A stretch of 64,000 bases of DNA from an uncultured Paracoccaceae bacterium (GTDB lineage: Bacteria > Pseudomonadota > Alphaproteobacteria > Rhodobacterales > Rhodobacteraceae), in contig CANLVP010000002.1 of the NCBI GenBank assembly GCA_947494675.1, positions 868,001-932,000 of the forward strand. Direction: 5' to 3'. A program made the translations under genes and the position numbers. Of the stretch, positions 50,645-58,033 are shown one piece after another. How positions within the stretch are numbered: the stretch's first letter is position 1; every line of letters begins with the position of its first letter. The notes beneath the pieces are model-generated. The model was given only the letters and a program-made list of their open reading frames with translations. It had not been told where the DNA came from and did not search any database.

Positions 50645-51820
50645 TCACCCCCGGATCAAAACACCCAGATCAGCAACATTGGTGCCGGTCGCCTCTGTGA
50701 TCAGCAAATCGCCCGCCTCTTTCAGCGCGGCATAGCTGTCGTTGTTCGCAAGCAACCCATCAACGTCGCTGATCCGTGCCAAGGTGCCCTGATCCACCAG
50801 ACCGCCTGCGGCATCCGTCGGCCCGTCACGCCCGTCTGATCCACCTTGCAGACAGGTCCAATTGCTCCAGCCTCGCGCCTGCGCCTCTAACGCGATCCGC
50901 AAGGCGAGCTCTTGGTTGCGTCCACCGCGCCCGTCACCTTTCAGCACGACCGTGGTCTCGCCGCCCCAGATGGTGACCCCCGGCCCGGCCTGATCGCAGA
51001 TCACCTTGGCGGCCTCGGCGACATCGCCCTCAACTGGCTCCAGAACGGTGCAAACCCCGGCGACCTTTTGCATGGCGGCCACGCTCAGCGCGTTTGACCC
51101 TACAAGGATATTCTTGGCCGCTGGCAAAGGATCCGGTGTCTGCCCTGCCGCAAGATGCGCCTTGACCGAGGCTGGCATGTCATCCCAGATCCCCGCACCT
51201 TGTAGGACATCAACCGCCTCTTGCGCGGTGCCAATTGGGGCGACGGTCGGCCCGCTGGCAATCACAGCCAAATCATCGCCAACCACATCCGACAGGATGA
51301 GCGCGGTGACCGGCCCAGCCGCCGCGCGCAACATGCCACCGCCTTTCAGCTCCGAAAGTTGCTGACGCACCAAGTTCATCGCTGTGATCTCAAGCCCGCC
51401 GCCCAAGAGCGCCCGGTTCACTGCCTGTTTGTCGGCCAAGGATACGCCTGCGACCGGTGCGGGCAACAGGGCCGACCCGCCGCCAGACATCAACACAAGG
51501 ATTGGTCCGTCCGCGGCCCGCAAGGCCGCAAGAACACGCTGGCCTGCCATCAGGCCGTTTTCGTCCGGCACGGGGTGGCCCGCCGCCAGTACCTCTGCCC
51601 CTGCCAACTCGCTGGCGTTTTCGTAGTTCGTCACCACAAGCGTTTGCACACCGGGAAAGGCGGCAATCGCGGGTGCGGCCATCGCGCGTGCGGCTTTGCC
51701 GACCGCAATGATCAGCTTTGGCGGTGTGATCCCGGATAAGTGCTGCGCGACCGCAGCTGTTGGGTCTGCCGCGGCAACCCCGGCTTGAAAAATTTCGAAT
51801 GCGTGCTGTCTTTGATCCAT
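50645..51820 (-). CDS. Glycerate 2-kinase (MOFRL family)
   Basis: 391 residues. The type II glycerate kinase (GckA/TtuD) fold is clear: IIAVGKAARAMAAPA, VVTNYENASELAGAEVLAAG with HPVPDENG, VLMSGGGSALLPAP, LSDVVGDDLAVIASGPT and the C-terminal MOFRL domain WGGETTVVLKGDGRGGRNQE. It makes 2-phosphoglycerate from glycerate, feeding central metabolism from serine-cycle, glyoxylate or C3 sources. The ATG at 51820 begins MDQRQHAFEIF as in relatives; a TTG 42 bases upstream is less likely. It is divergent from imuA. Confidence 0.88.
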   Translation of the reverse strand: MDQRQHAFEIFQAGVAAADPTAAVAQHLSGITPPKLIIAVGKAARAMAAPAIAAFPGVQTLVVTNYENASELAGAEVLAAGHPVPDENGLMAGQRVLAALRAADGPILVLMSGGGSALLPAPVAGVSLADKQAVNRALLGGGLEITAMNLVRQQLSELKGGGMLRAAAGPVTALILSDVVGDDLAVIASGPTVAPIGTAQEAVDVLQGAGIWDDMPASVKAHLAAGQTPDPLPAAKNILVGSNALSVAAMQKVAGVCTVLEPVEGDVAEAAKVICDQAGPGVTIWGGETTVVLKGDGRGGRNQELALRIALEAQARGWSNWTCLQGGSDGRDGPTDAAGGLVDQGTLARISDVDGLLANNDSYAALKEAGDLLITEATGTNVADLGVLIRG

Positions 51821-51937
51821 GCGCGCAGAAAACCCTGCATGAACAGGAACGACAAGCCCCAATTCACTCCATTTGGAGGCCTAATAACATGCGACCAATG
51901 CCGAACAGAGGTTTGACGGATAGGACAAAGTGAATTA

Positions 51938-51952
51938 GAACAAATAGAGAAC
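51938..51952. promoter_or_regulatory. LexA (SOS) box upstream of imuA
   Basis: GAAC-AAATAGA-GAAC matches the alphaproteobacterial LexA site GAACN7GAAC exactly. It overlaps a plausible promoter, either TTGACG (51913-51918) with TAGAAC (51936-51941) at 17 bases, or a -10 TATATT at 51954-51959. LexA bound here would block transcription of imuA-imuB-dnaE2 until DNA damage. Confidence 0.85.
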
Positions 51953-51972
51953 ATATATTGCTGGCCACCCCC

Positions 51973-52629
51973 ATGACCCATGATCTCCGCACCTCGTCTG
52001 CCCTCTTGCGCGACCGCAATGCGCCCGACCGCAGTGACCTGCCGACCCTGTCAGAGGTCTTTGCAGAAACTGCGATTGATGGCGCGGTCACCGGCTTTGT
52101 CTGCGCGCAGCTTGCCGCCGTCGACAAACCCGTGCTGTGGATCCAGGACCGCGTCTCGCGGCGCGAAACCGGTCGCCCCCACCCGCCGGGCCTGCCGGGG
52201 CAGCTCAGGGTGATCCATGTTGATGTCTCAAAACCAGTTGATGTGCTCTGGGCCATGGAAGAAGGGCTGCAATGCAGCGGCCTGTCAGCAGTCCTGGGTG
52301 AGGTTTGGGGCGATCCCGCCGCCCTCGACTTTACAGCCACCAAACGGCTGGCCCTCAGGGCAGAAGCGCAGGCAAGGCCCGCCATCCTGCTCCGCCGTGC
52401 CGCCAGCCCGGACCTCTCAGCCGCACGCCTGCGCTGGCGCGTCAGCAGCCTGCCCTCAGCGCAATCCCCCCGCGATATCCGTGCCCCCGGTGATCCGCTC
52501 TGGCGGGCCGAACTTTTCCGCGCCCGCTGGCGCACACCCGGCGCATGGGTCGCCCGCCATGACGACACAGGGCTGGCGCTGGATCACGCCCGCCCCGCCA
52601 GCCCGCAACAGATCCAGGCCAGCGCCTAG
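51973..52629 (+). CDS. imuA: ImuA, SOS mutasome RecA-like protein
   Basis: About 218 residues. ImuA is a RecA/SulA-related partner of ImuB and DnaE2 in error-prone lesion bypass. Visible are LPTLSEVFAETAIDGAVTGF, VLWIQDRVSRRETGRPHPPG, the LRVIHVDVSKPVDVLWAMEE block, and the Arg/Ala-rich RLALRAEAQARPAILLRR. The ATP motif is degraded, as usual for ImuA. The ATG at 51973 or a TTG at 51958 could start it; neither has a good ribosome site, and the short distance to the promoter suggests a nearly leaderless message. Confidence 0.85.
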   Translation: MTHDLRTSSALLRDRNAPDRSDLPTLSEVFAETAIDGAVTGFVCAQLAAVDKPVLWIQDRVSRRETGRPHPPGLPGQLRVIHVDVSKPVDVLWAMEEGLQCSGLSAVLGEVWGDPAALDFTATKRLALRAEAQARPAILLRRAASPDLSAARLRWRVSSLPSAQSPRDIRAPGDPLWRAELFRARWRTPGAWVARHDDTGLALDHARPASPQQIQASA

Positions 52630-52634
52630 CCCCA

Positions 52635-52675
52635 TGTTTTTTTCGGTTTATAAATATCCCCGCCGGAGGCTCCCG
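52635..52675 (+). repeat. 3'-end dispersed repeat, family 1, between imuA and imuB
   Basis: TTTTTTTCGGTTTATAAATA then TCCCCGCCGGAGGC. It lies inside the presumed mutasome operon, 30 bases before the imuB ATG, and leaves imuB without an obvious ribosome site. Confidence 0.7.
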
Positions 52676-52704
52676 CCGCAACCACCCCCGGGACGCCTGC
52701 CGCG

Positions 52705-54528
52705 ATGACACACAAGGACCAGCTGCACGTCCTTGCGTTTCCAACCCCACCTGCTGCCAAGGACCCGACCAAGGCGCCGCCCGATGCTCTGGCGCGCGCG
52801 CTCAAAGCTCTGCGCGCTGCCGAAGCCCGACGCCCAAGCCCGCCAGAGCCGACACAAGACGCCCCGCAAGAGACCCGCGAAAGCTTCAGCCCCATTGGCA
52901 CACCGCGCTGGCGTGCAGGTCCAAACGCCACAGGGTCCGGGCGGGCGGGTGTCGCCGCAGGCGCAGTCGCACCGCAAGGACCACAGACAGACCGTGACCC
53001 GCTCGCACGGCGTATCGTCAGCATCCACCTGGCCGACTTTGCCATGGAACGCTGGTTGCGGTGGACCGCGGCCCGTAATGAGGCCCCGCCCGACGATCTG
53101 CCCGTAATCCTTGCGACCGAAGGCCCGCACGGCCCCATCGTGCATGCCTGCACCCGCGCCGCCCGGTTGGAAGGCATCCATGAAGGGGCCCGCGTCGTAG
53201 ATATGCGCGCGCTTTGCCCCAATGTGCAGATCGCCTATGCCGATACCGGCGGCGATGCGGCTGCCCTTGCCAAACTGGCACTTTGGACCCGGCGCTGGTG
53301 CCCGTGGACGGCTGTGGATGGCCGCGACGGGCTGGTGCTTGATACCACCGGCTCTGACCACCTCTGGGGTGGCGAAGCGGCCATGTTGCGCGATATCGAA
53401 GAACGGCTGAGCCTGATTGGTCTCTCTGCCAGCCTTGCCGCCGCGCCCACACATGGGGCCGCTTGGGCGATGGCGCGGATGGGGGGCGTGCGCCGCGTGG
53501 TGACAGCCGAAAAGCTGGCGCAGGACATGGCCGCCTTGCCTGCCCGCGCCCTGCGGCTGGATGGCGATACGCAGCTTTTGCTGAAACGTCTGGGCCTCAA
53601 GACCGTCGGTGATCTGGCGGCCGTCCCAAGGATGAGCCTCGCGCGGCGCTTCAACCGGGCGGCCCTGCCGCAAAACCCACTGCTGCGGCTCGACCAGATG
53701 ATGGGCCGTCTGGCCGAACCTGTGAACGCCGCCGATGACCCGCCCCGCTTTGCAGTGCAGGCACGACTGGCCGAACCGGTTGAGGATCCCACCCCGCATC
53801 TCCCCGGCCTCTGCGCGGAGCTTTGCACCGGACTTGATACGGCCGGTTTCGGGGCACGGCGGGTGACTGTAACGGTCTTTCGCACCGATGGTGAAGTGCG
53901 CGACATCACCGTCGCTACGGCCCATGCCACGCGTGATCCCGCGCATATCTGCCGCCTGTTTGACGGCAAGCTGGAACAGATCGATCCCGGCTTTGGTTTT
54001 GATCTGATCACATTGGCCGCCAGTCAGGCTGAGACATTAGAGGTGGTGCAGACCCGGCTGGATGGACAGGCCGACACAAGCGCCGAACTGGCCCGTCTGG
54101 TGGACCGTCTCTCGGCCCGCCTTGGGGCGCATGCCGTGCGCTGCCCCGTCCCCACCCCCAGCCATATTCCCGAACGCGCCGCCCAGTGGCGTCCTGCCAT
54201 GGCAGGCCCACCACCAGCACCACAAGCTCTGCCTGACCGGCCCTTGCGGCTTTTTGATCATCCCGAAGAGGTACGCGTGGTTTACGCCGTGCCCGAAGGG
54301 CCGCCTGCGCAATTTATCTGGCGCAAACAAACCCACCGGGTGGTGCGTTTTGCCGGGCCAGAGCGCATCGCACCCGAATGGTGGCGCGATATGCCCGGCA
54401 CCCGTTTGCGCGATTATTACCGGATCGAAGATGACCGGGGACGCCGCATCTGGCTGTATCGTGATGGTGTGCTGGATGATGGCCGCGGTGAGACGCCCCG
54501 CTGGTTCGTGCATGGTGTTTTCGCATGA
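52705..54528 (+). CDS. imuB: ImuB, catalytically inactive Y-family polymerase-like mutasome hub
   Basis: 607 residues. The Y-family body begins at about residue 102 with RRIVSIHLADFAMERWLRW. The acidic triad of active polymerases is missing, as in other ImuB proteins: SIHLADF stands where DxD is expected, and VDGRDGLVLDTTG replaces the catalytic DE segment. LLKRLGLKTVGDLAAVPRMS is the helix-hairpin-helix. A beta-clamp-binding-like DRPLRLFDHPEE is near 520. The first 100 residues are an Ala/Pro/Gln-rich extension absent from the usual ImuB start. It bridges the clamp, ImuA and DnaE2. Confidence 0.88.
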   Translation: MTHKDQLHVLAFPTPPAAKDPTKAPPDALARALKALRAAEARRPSPPEPTQDAPQETRESFSPIGTPRWRAGPNATGSGRAGVAAGAVAPQGPQTDRDPLARRIVSIHLADFAMERWLRWTAARNEAPPDDLPVILATEGPHGPIVHACTRAARLEGIHEGARVVDMRALCPNVQIAYADTGGDAAALAKLALWTRRWCPWTAVDGRDGLVLDTTGSDHLWGGEAAMLRDIEERLSLIGLSASLAAAPTHGAAWAMARMGGVRRVVTAEKLAQDMAALPARALRLDGDTQLLLKRLGLKTVGDLAAVPRMSLARRFNRAALPQNPLLRLDQMMGRLAEPVNAADDPPRFAVQARLAEPVEDPTPHLPGLCAELCTGLDTAGFGARRVTVTVFRTDGEVRDITVATAHATRDPAHICRLFDGKLEQIDPGFGFDLITLAASQAETLEVVQTRLDGQADTSAELARLVDRLSARLGAHAVRCPVPTPSHIPERAAQWRPAMAGPPPAPQALPDRPLRLFDHPEEVRVVYAVPEGPPAQFIWRKQTHRVVRFAGPERIAPEWWRDMPGTRLRDYYRIEDDRGRRIWLYRDGVLDDGRGETPRWFVHGVFA

Positions 54529-54533
54529 GGGCG

Positions 54534-54618
54534 CAATTTTTCGACGAAAAATTGAGATACGATTTTTTGCAAAAATCGCATGCCTCCGGCGGAGATATTT
54601 ATATTCCAAAGAAAGGCC
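54534..54618. repeat. Two AT-rich perfect hairpins and a reversed family 1 repeat between imuB and dnaE2
   Basis: CAATTTTTCG-A-CGAAAAATTG (54534-54554) and CGATTTTT-TGC-AAAAATCG (54560-54578) are perfect inverted repeats. They are followed on the minus strand by a family 1 copy (54579-54618; minus strand TTTCTTTGGAATATAAATAT then CTCCGCCGGAGGC). This is the only family 1 copy not pointing away from an upstream stop codon. GAAAGG inside it may serve as the dnaE2 ribosome site. Confidence 0.75.
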
Positions 54619-54624
54619 GGGCGC

Positions 54625-57600
54625 ATGCCTGAGAATGATCACGCCCATCCGCGCAAAACACTGCCCGAGGATGAGGATTTCACCCCCAATCCGCCGGCCC
54701 CGTTTGTAGAGCTGGGACTGGCCACATGTTTTTCGTTTCTGCGCGGCGCCTCTGACGCGGTTGATCTGGCCGCAACCGCCTGGGCCCTCGGCTATGATCA
54801 GATCGGTGTGGCGGATTGGAATTCCATGGCCGGTGTCGTGCGTATTCATACGGCAGCCCAGACGACGCATTTGCGCCCCGTGATCGGCGCGCGGATCATC
54901 CTGACCAGCGGTGAGGCGTTTCTGGCCTATCCCACCGACCGCGCCGCCTATGGGCAGCTCTCGGCGGTGCTGTCCAAAGGCAAGAACCGCCGCCCCGACG
55001 GGGCATGGCAGGACAAGGGGATCTGCGAGATTGATCTGGCGGATCTCGACGCGCTTGGCGATGGGGTCATTCTGATTGCCCTGCCCCCTGACGATCTGGA
55101 CGGTTTCGCCCGCCGCCTGCCACAGCTGATCCGTCGCTTGCCGGGCCTTAGCCATATTGCTGCCCACTATCGTTACCGCGCTGATGATGTGGCGCGGATC
55201 AACCAGCTGGACGCTTTGGCCAGTCAGCACCAGCTTGGCCTCTTGGCGACGAATGATGTGCTTTATCACGCGCCCGAACGCCGCGCCTTGCAGGATGTGA
55301 TGACCTGCATCCGTGAAAAGACCACGATCCAAAAAGCGGGCCACCTGCTGGAACCCAACGCAGAACGCCATCTGAAATCACCGCAAGAGATGCAGCGCCT
55401 CTTTGCCCAATGGCCCCACGCCATTCAGGCCAGCCTCGCCATCGCCAAACGTTGCCAGTTCAGCCTGTCGGAGCTGAAATACGAATACCCCAATGAGATT
55501 TTGCCCAAGGGGCGCACCTCGATCGAACAACTGCGGATCAACACCGCCGAAGGTGCTGCGCGGCGCTATCCGGATGGTGTCCCCCTGCCCGTGCAGGTCG
55601 CGATCGACAAGGAATTGGCGATGATCGAAGACAAGGAGATCGCCAATTACATCCTGACGATTGAAAGCATCGTGAAATTCGCCCGCGAAACCGCCAAGCC
55701 GCCGATCCTGTGTCAGGGGCGTGGGTCTGCGGCGAACTCTGCCGTCTGTTATTGCCTTGGGATCACTGCAGTCGACCCCGCCCAGCATGACCTTTTGTTT
55801 GAGCGGTTCATTTCCGAAGACCGGGTCGAGCCGCCCGATATCGACGTGGATTTCGAACATGAGCGACGCGAGGAGGTGATCCAGCACATCTATGACACCT
55901 ACGGTCGCCACCGTGCGGGGCTTTGCGCCACCGTGATCCACTACCGCCCGCGATCTGCGATCCGCGAGGTGGGCAAGGTCATGGGCTTGTCAGAGGATGT
56001 GACCGGCGCGCTGGCCAAGACCGTTTGGGGGTCCTGGGGTAAGGATATCGCCGAAGGTCACGCCAATGAGGCGGGCGTTGATCTGACCGATCCCCTGATG
56101 CGGCGCACGTTGATCGTGGCCCAGCAGATGATCGGGATGCCGCGCCATCTGGGCCAGCATGTAGGCGGGTTTATCCTCACCGAAAACGCCCTGACCCATA
56201 CGGTGCCCATCGGCAATGGCGCGATGCCGGACCGGACGTTTATCGAATGGGACAAGGACGATATTGAGGCTTTGGGCATCTTCAAGGTCGATATTCTGGC
56301 CCTTGGGATGCTGACCTGTATCCGCAAATGCTTTGACCTGATTGCAGCACACCACGGCGAGACATGGACACTGGCCACCGTCCCAAAGGAGGACACGCGC
56401 GTCTACGATATGCTGTGCAAAGGCGACAGCATCGGGGTCTTTCAGGTCGAATCCCGCGCCCAGATCAACATGCTGCCGCGCCTGCGCCCGCGCACCTTTT
56501 ATGATCTGGTAATCGAGGTCGCGATTGTCCGTCCCGGCCCTATTCAGGGCGATATGGTGCATCCCTATCTGCGCAGGCGCAGTGGTCAGGAACCGGTGGA
56601 ATACCCGGCCCCCGCGGCCCCGCACGATCCATCAGAGCTTAAAAACATCCTCGGTCGCACGCTGGGTGTGCCGATCTTTCAGGAACAAGCCATGAAGATC
56701 GCCATTGATGCGGCGAAGTTTTCCAGCAAGGAGGCCAATCAGTTGCGCAAGGCGATGGCCACGTTCCGCAGCAAAGGCAACATCGAACTGCTTGAGGAAA
56801 AGATGGTCGGGCGCATGGTCGAGCGCGGCTATGATCCGGAATTCGCCACCCGTTGCTTTGATCAGATCAAGGGCTTTGGCGAATACGGATTTCCCGAAAG
56901 TCACGCGGCGAGCTTTGCGCAATTGGTCTATGTCTCCAGCTGGTTGAAGTGTCATTTTCCCGGAGCCTTTTGTGCTGCCTTGCTGAATTCGCAGCCGATG
57001 GGCTTTTATGCCCCCGCACAACTTGTGCGCGATGCACAGGAACACGGGGAAGTGGTGCTGCCTGCAGATGTGAACTTTTCGGATTGGGACACGACACTGG
57101 AACCAATGGGCCAAGGCGGCTTTGCGGTGCGGTTGGGGATGCGCCAAATCACCGGCTTGCGCGAGGATATCGCGGCCCGGATCATGGCGGCACGCGATGC
57201 ACCCTATCAGGACATCGCCGATCTTAAGGCCCGCACCGGCATTGGCGCCGCACACGTCCGCCGCTTGGCCGAGGCCGATGCGATGCGGTCCATGTTCATC
57301 GACCGCAGGCAGGCCCTGTGGGAGGCAAAGGGGTTACGCGACGCGCCAGATTTGCCGCTGTTTCAGGACGGCACCGACGAAGGCGTTGAACGCACCGTGC
57401 CCCTGCCGGTGATGCCGGTTTGTGAACAAGTGGTGTCGGATTATCAGACCATGCGCCTGTCGCTGAAAGCACACCCCATGGCCTTCATGCGAAAATCCAT
57501 GCAAAAACAGGGCTTTATTGACACAGCACAGCTCAAGCACAGCCGCCCATGGCAGCGGGTCAAGATGGCAGGGCTGGTGCTGATCCGGCAAAGGCCGGGC

Positions 57601-57930
57601 ACGGCGAAGGGGGTATGCTTTATCACGATCGAGGATGAGGTCGGCGTCGCCAATATCGTCGTCTGGCCCAAAGTGATGGAGCAGTTCCGCAAGACAGTGA
57701 TGCAATCACGGCTTTTGCAGATCGAAGGATATGTGCAGCGCGATGTGGAAATCATCCATGTGGTCGCGCAAAATCTGATCGATAAATCGGATGCCCTACA
57801 ACGGCTGGCCCCTGATGATCTGGCCCCGCCGCTCGCCCATGCCGATGAGGTGGTCAAACCCCTGCCCGCGCCCTCATCCCGGCACCCGCGCGATGTGCGG
57901 ATCATCCCCAAAAGCCGTGATTTTCATTGA
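54625..57930 (+). CDS. dnaE2: Error-prone DNA polymerase DnaE2
   Basis: 1,101 residues, the length of DnaE2 and shorter than replicative DnaE. The PHP domain starts VELGLATCFSFLRGASDAVD. The C-family palm has LCQGRGSAANSAVCYCLGIT and the catalytic PPDIDVDFEHERREE aspartates. FGEYGFPESHAASFAQLVYV and the OB-fold GLVLIRQRPGTAKGVCFITI follow. The final Arg-rich tail SSRHPRDVRIIPKSRDFH is the DnaE2 hallmark. It carries out damage-induced mutagenic synthesis with ImuA and ImuB. The ATG at 54625 is preferred over one at 54580 that lies within the repeat. Confidence 0.95.
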   Translation: MPENDHAHPRKTLPEDEDFTPNPPAPFVELGLATCFSFLRGASDAVDLAATAWALGYDQIGVADWNSMAGVVRIHTAAQTTHLRPVIGARIILTSGEAFLAYPTDRAAYGQLSAVLSKGKNRRPDGAWQDKGICEIDLADLDALGDGVILIALPPDDLDGFARRLPQLIRRLPGLSHIAAHYRYRADDVARINQLDALASQHQLGLLATNDVLYHAPERRALQDVMTCIREKTTIQKAGHLLEPNAERHLKSPQEMQRLFAQWPHAIQASLAIAKRCQFSLSELKYEYPNEILPKGRTSIEQLRINTAEGAARRYPDGVPLPVQVAIDKELAMIEDKEIANYILTIESIVKFARETAKPPILCQGRGSAANSAVCYCLGITAVDPAQHDLLFERFISEDRVEPPDIDVDFEHERREEVIQHIYDTYGRHRAGLCATVIHYRPRSAIREVGKVMGLSEDVTGALAKTVWGSWGKDIAEGHANEAGVDLTDPLMRRTLIVAQQMIGMPRHLGQHVGGFILTENALTHTVPIGNGAMPDRTFIEWDKDDIEALGIFKVDILALGMLTCIRKCFDLIAAHHGETWTLATVPKEDTRVYDMLCKGDSIGVFQVESRAQINMLPRLRPRTFYDLVIEVAIVRPGPIQGDMVHPYLRRRSGQEPVEYPAPAAPHDPSELKNILGRTLGVPIFQEQAMKIAIDAAKFSSKEANQLRKAMATFRSKGNIELLEEKMVGRMVERGYDPEFATRCFDQIKGFGEYGFPESHAASFAQLVYVSSWLKCHFPGAFCAALLNSQPMGFYAPAQLVRDAQEHGEVVLPADVNFSDWDTTLEPMGQGGFAVRLGMRQITGLREDIAARIMAARDAPYQDIADLKARTGIGAAHVRRLAEADAMRSMFIDRRQALWEAKGLRDAPDLPLFQDGTDEGVERTVPLPVMPVCEQVVSDYQTMRLSLKAHPMAFMRKSMQKQGFIDTAQLKHSRPWQRVKMAGLVLIRQRPGTAKGVCFITIEDEVGVANIVVWPKVMEQFRKTVMQSRLLQIEGYVQRDVEIIHVVAQNLIDKSDALQRLAPDDLAPPLAHADEVVKPLPAPSSRHPRDVRIIPKSRDFH

Positions 57931-57954
57931 TTGAAAAACAGGCAATTCGGCAGG

Positions 57955-57969
57955 GTTCCGCCACGGAAC
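57955..57969 (+). terminator. Hairpin after dnaE2
   Basis: GTTCCG-CCA-CGGAAC, six perfect pairs, 25 bases after the stop. No T-run follows, so termination here would be weak or Rho-assisted. Confidence 0.35.
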
Positions 57970-58033
57970 ACGCGCAAGTTGTCATCTAACCTTTGCAAAT
58001 TCACGCCAAACCGCCAGCATCAAAGCATTAACC

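Noticed and set aside
54560-54578. AT-rich hairpin after imuB as a transcription terminator
   Set aside because: The stem is nearly all A-T pairs and no T-run follows the 3' arm; stopping here would cut dnaE2 off from its SOS promoter.
52630-54624. imuB plus flanking repeats as a composite mobile element
   Set aside because: No transposase, no target-site duplication visible, and imuB belongs to a widely conserved three-gene operon. The inverted repeats are kept as a finding only.
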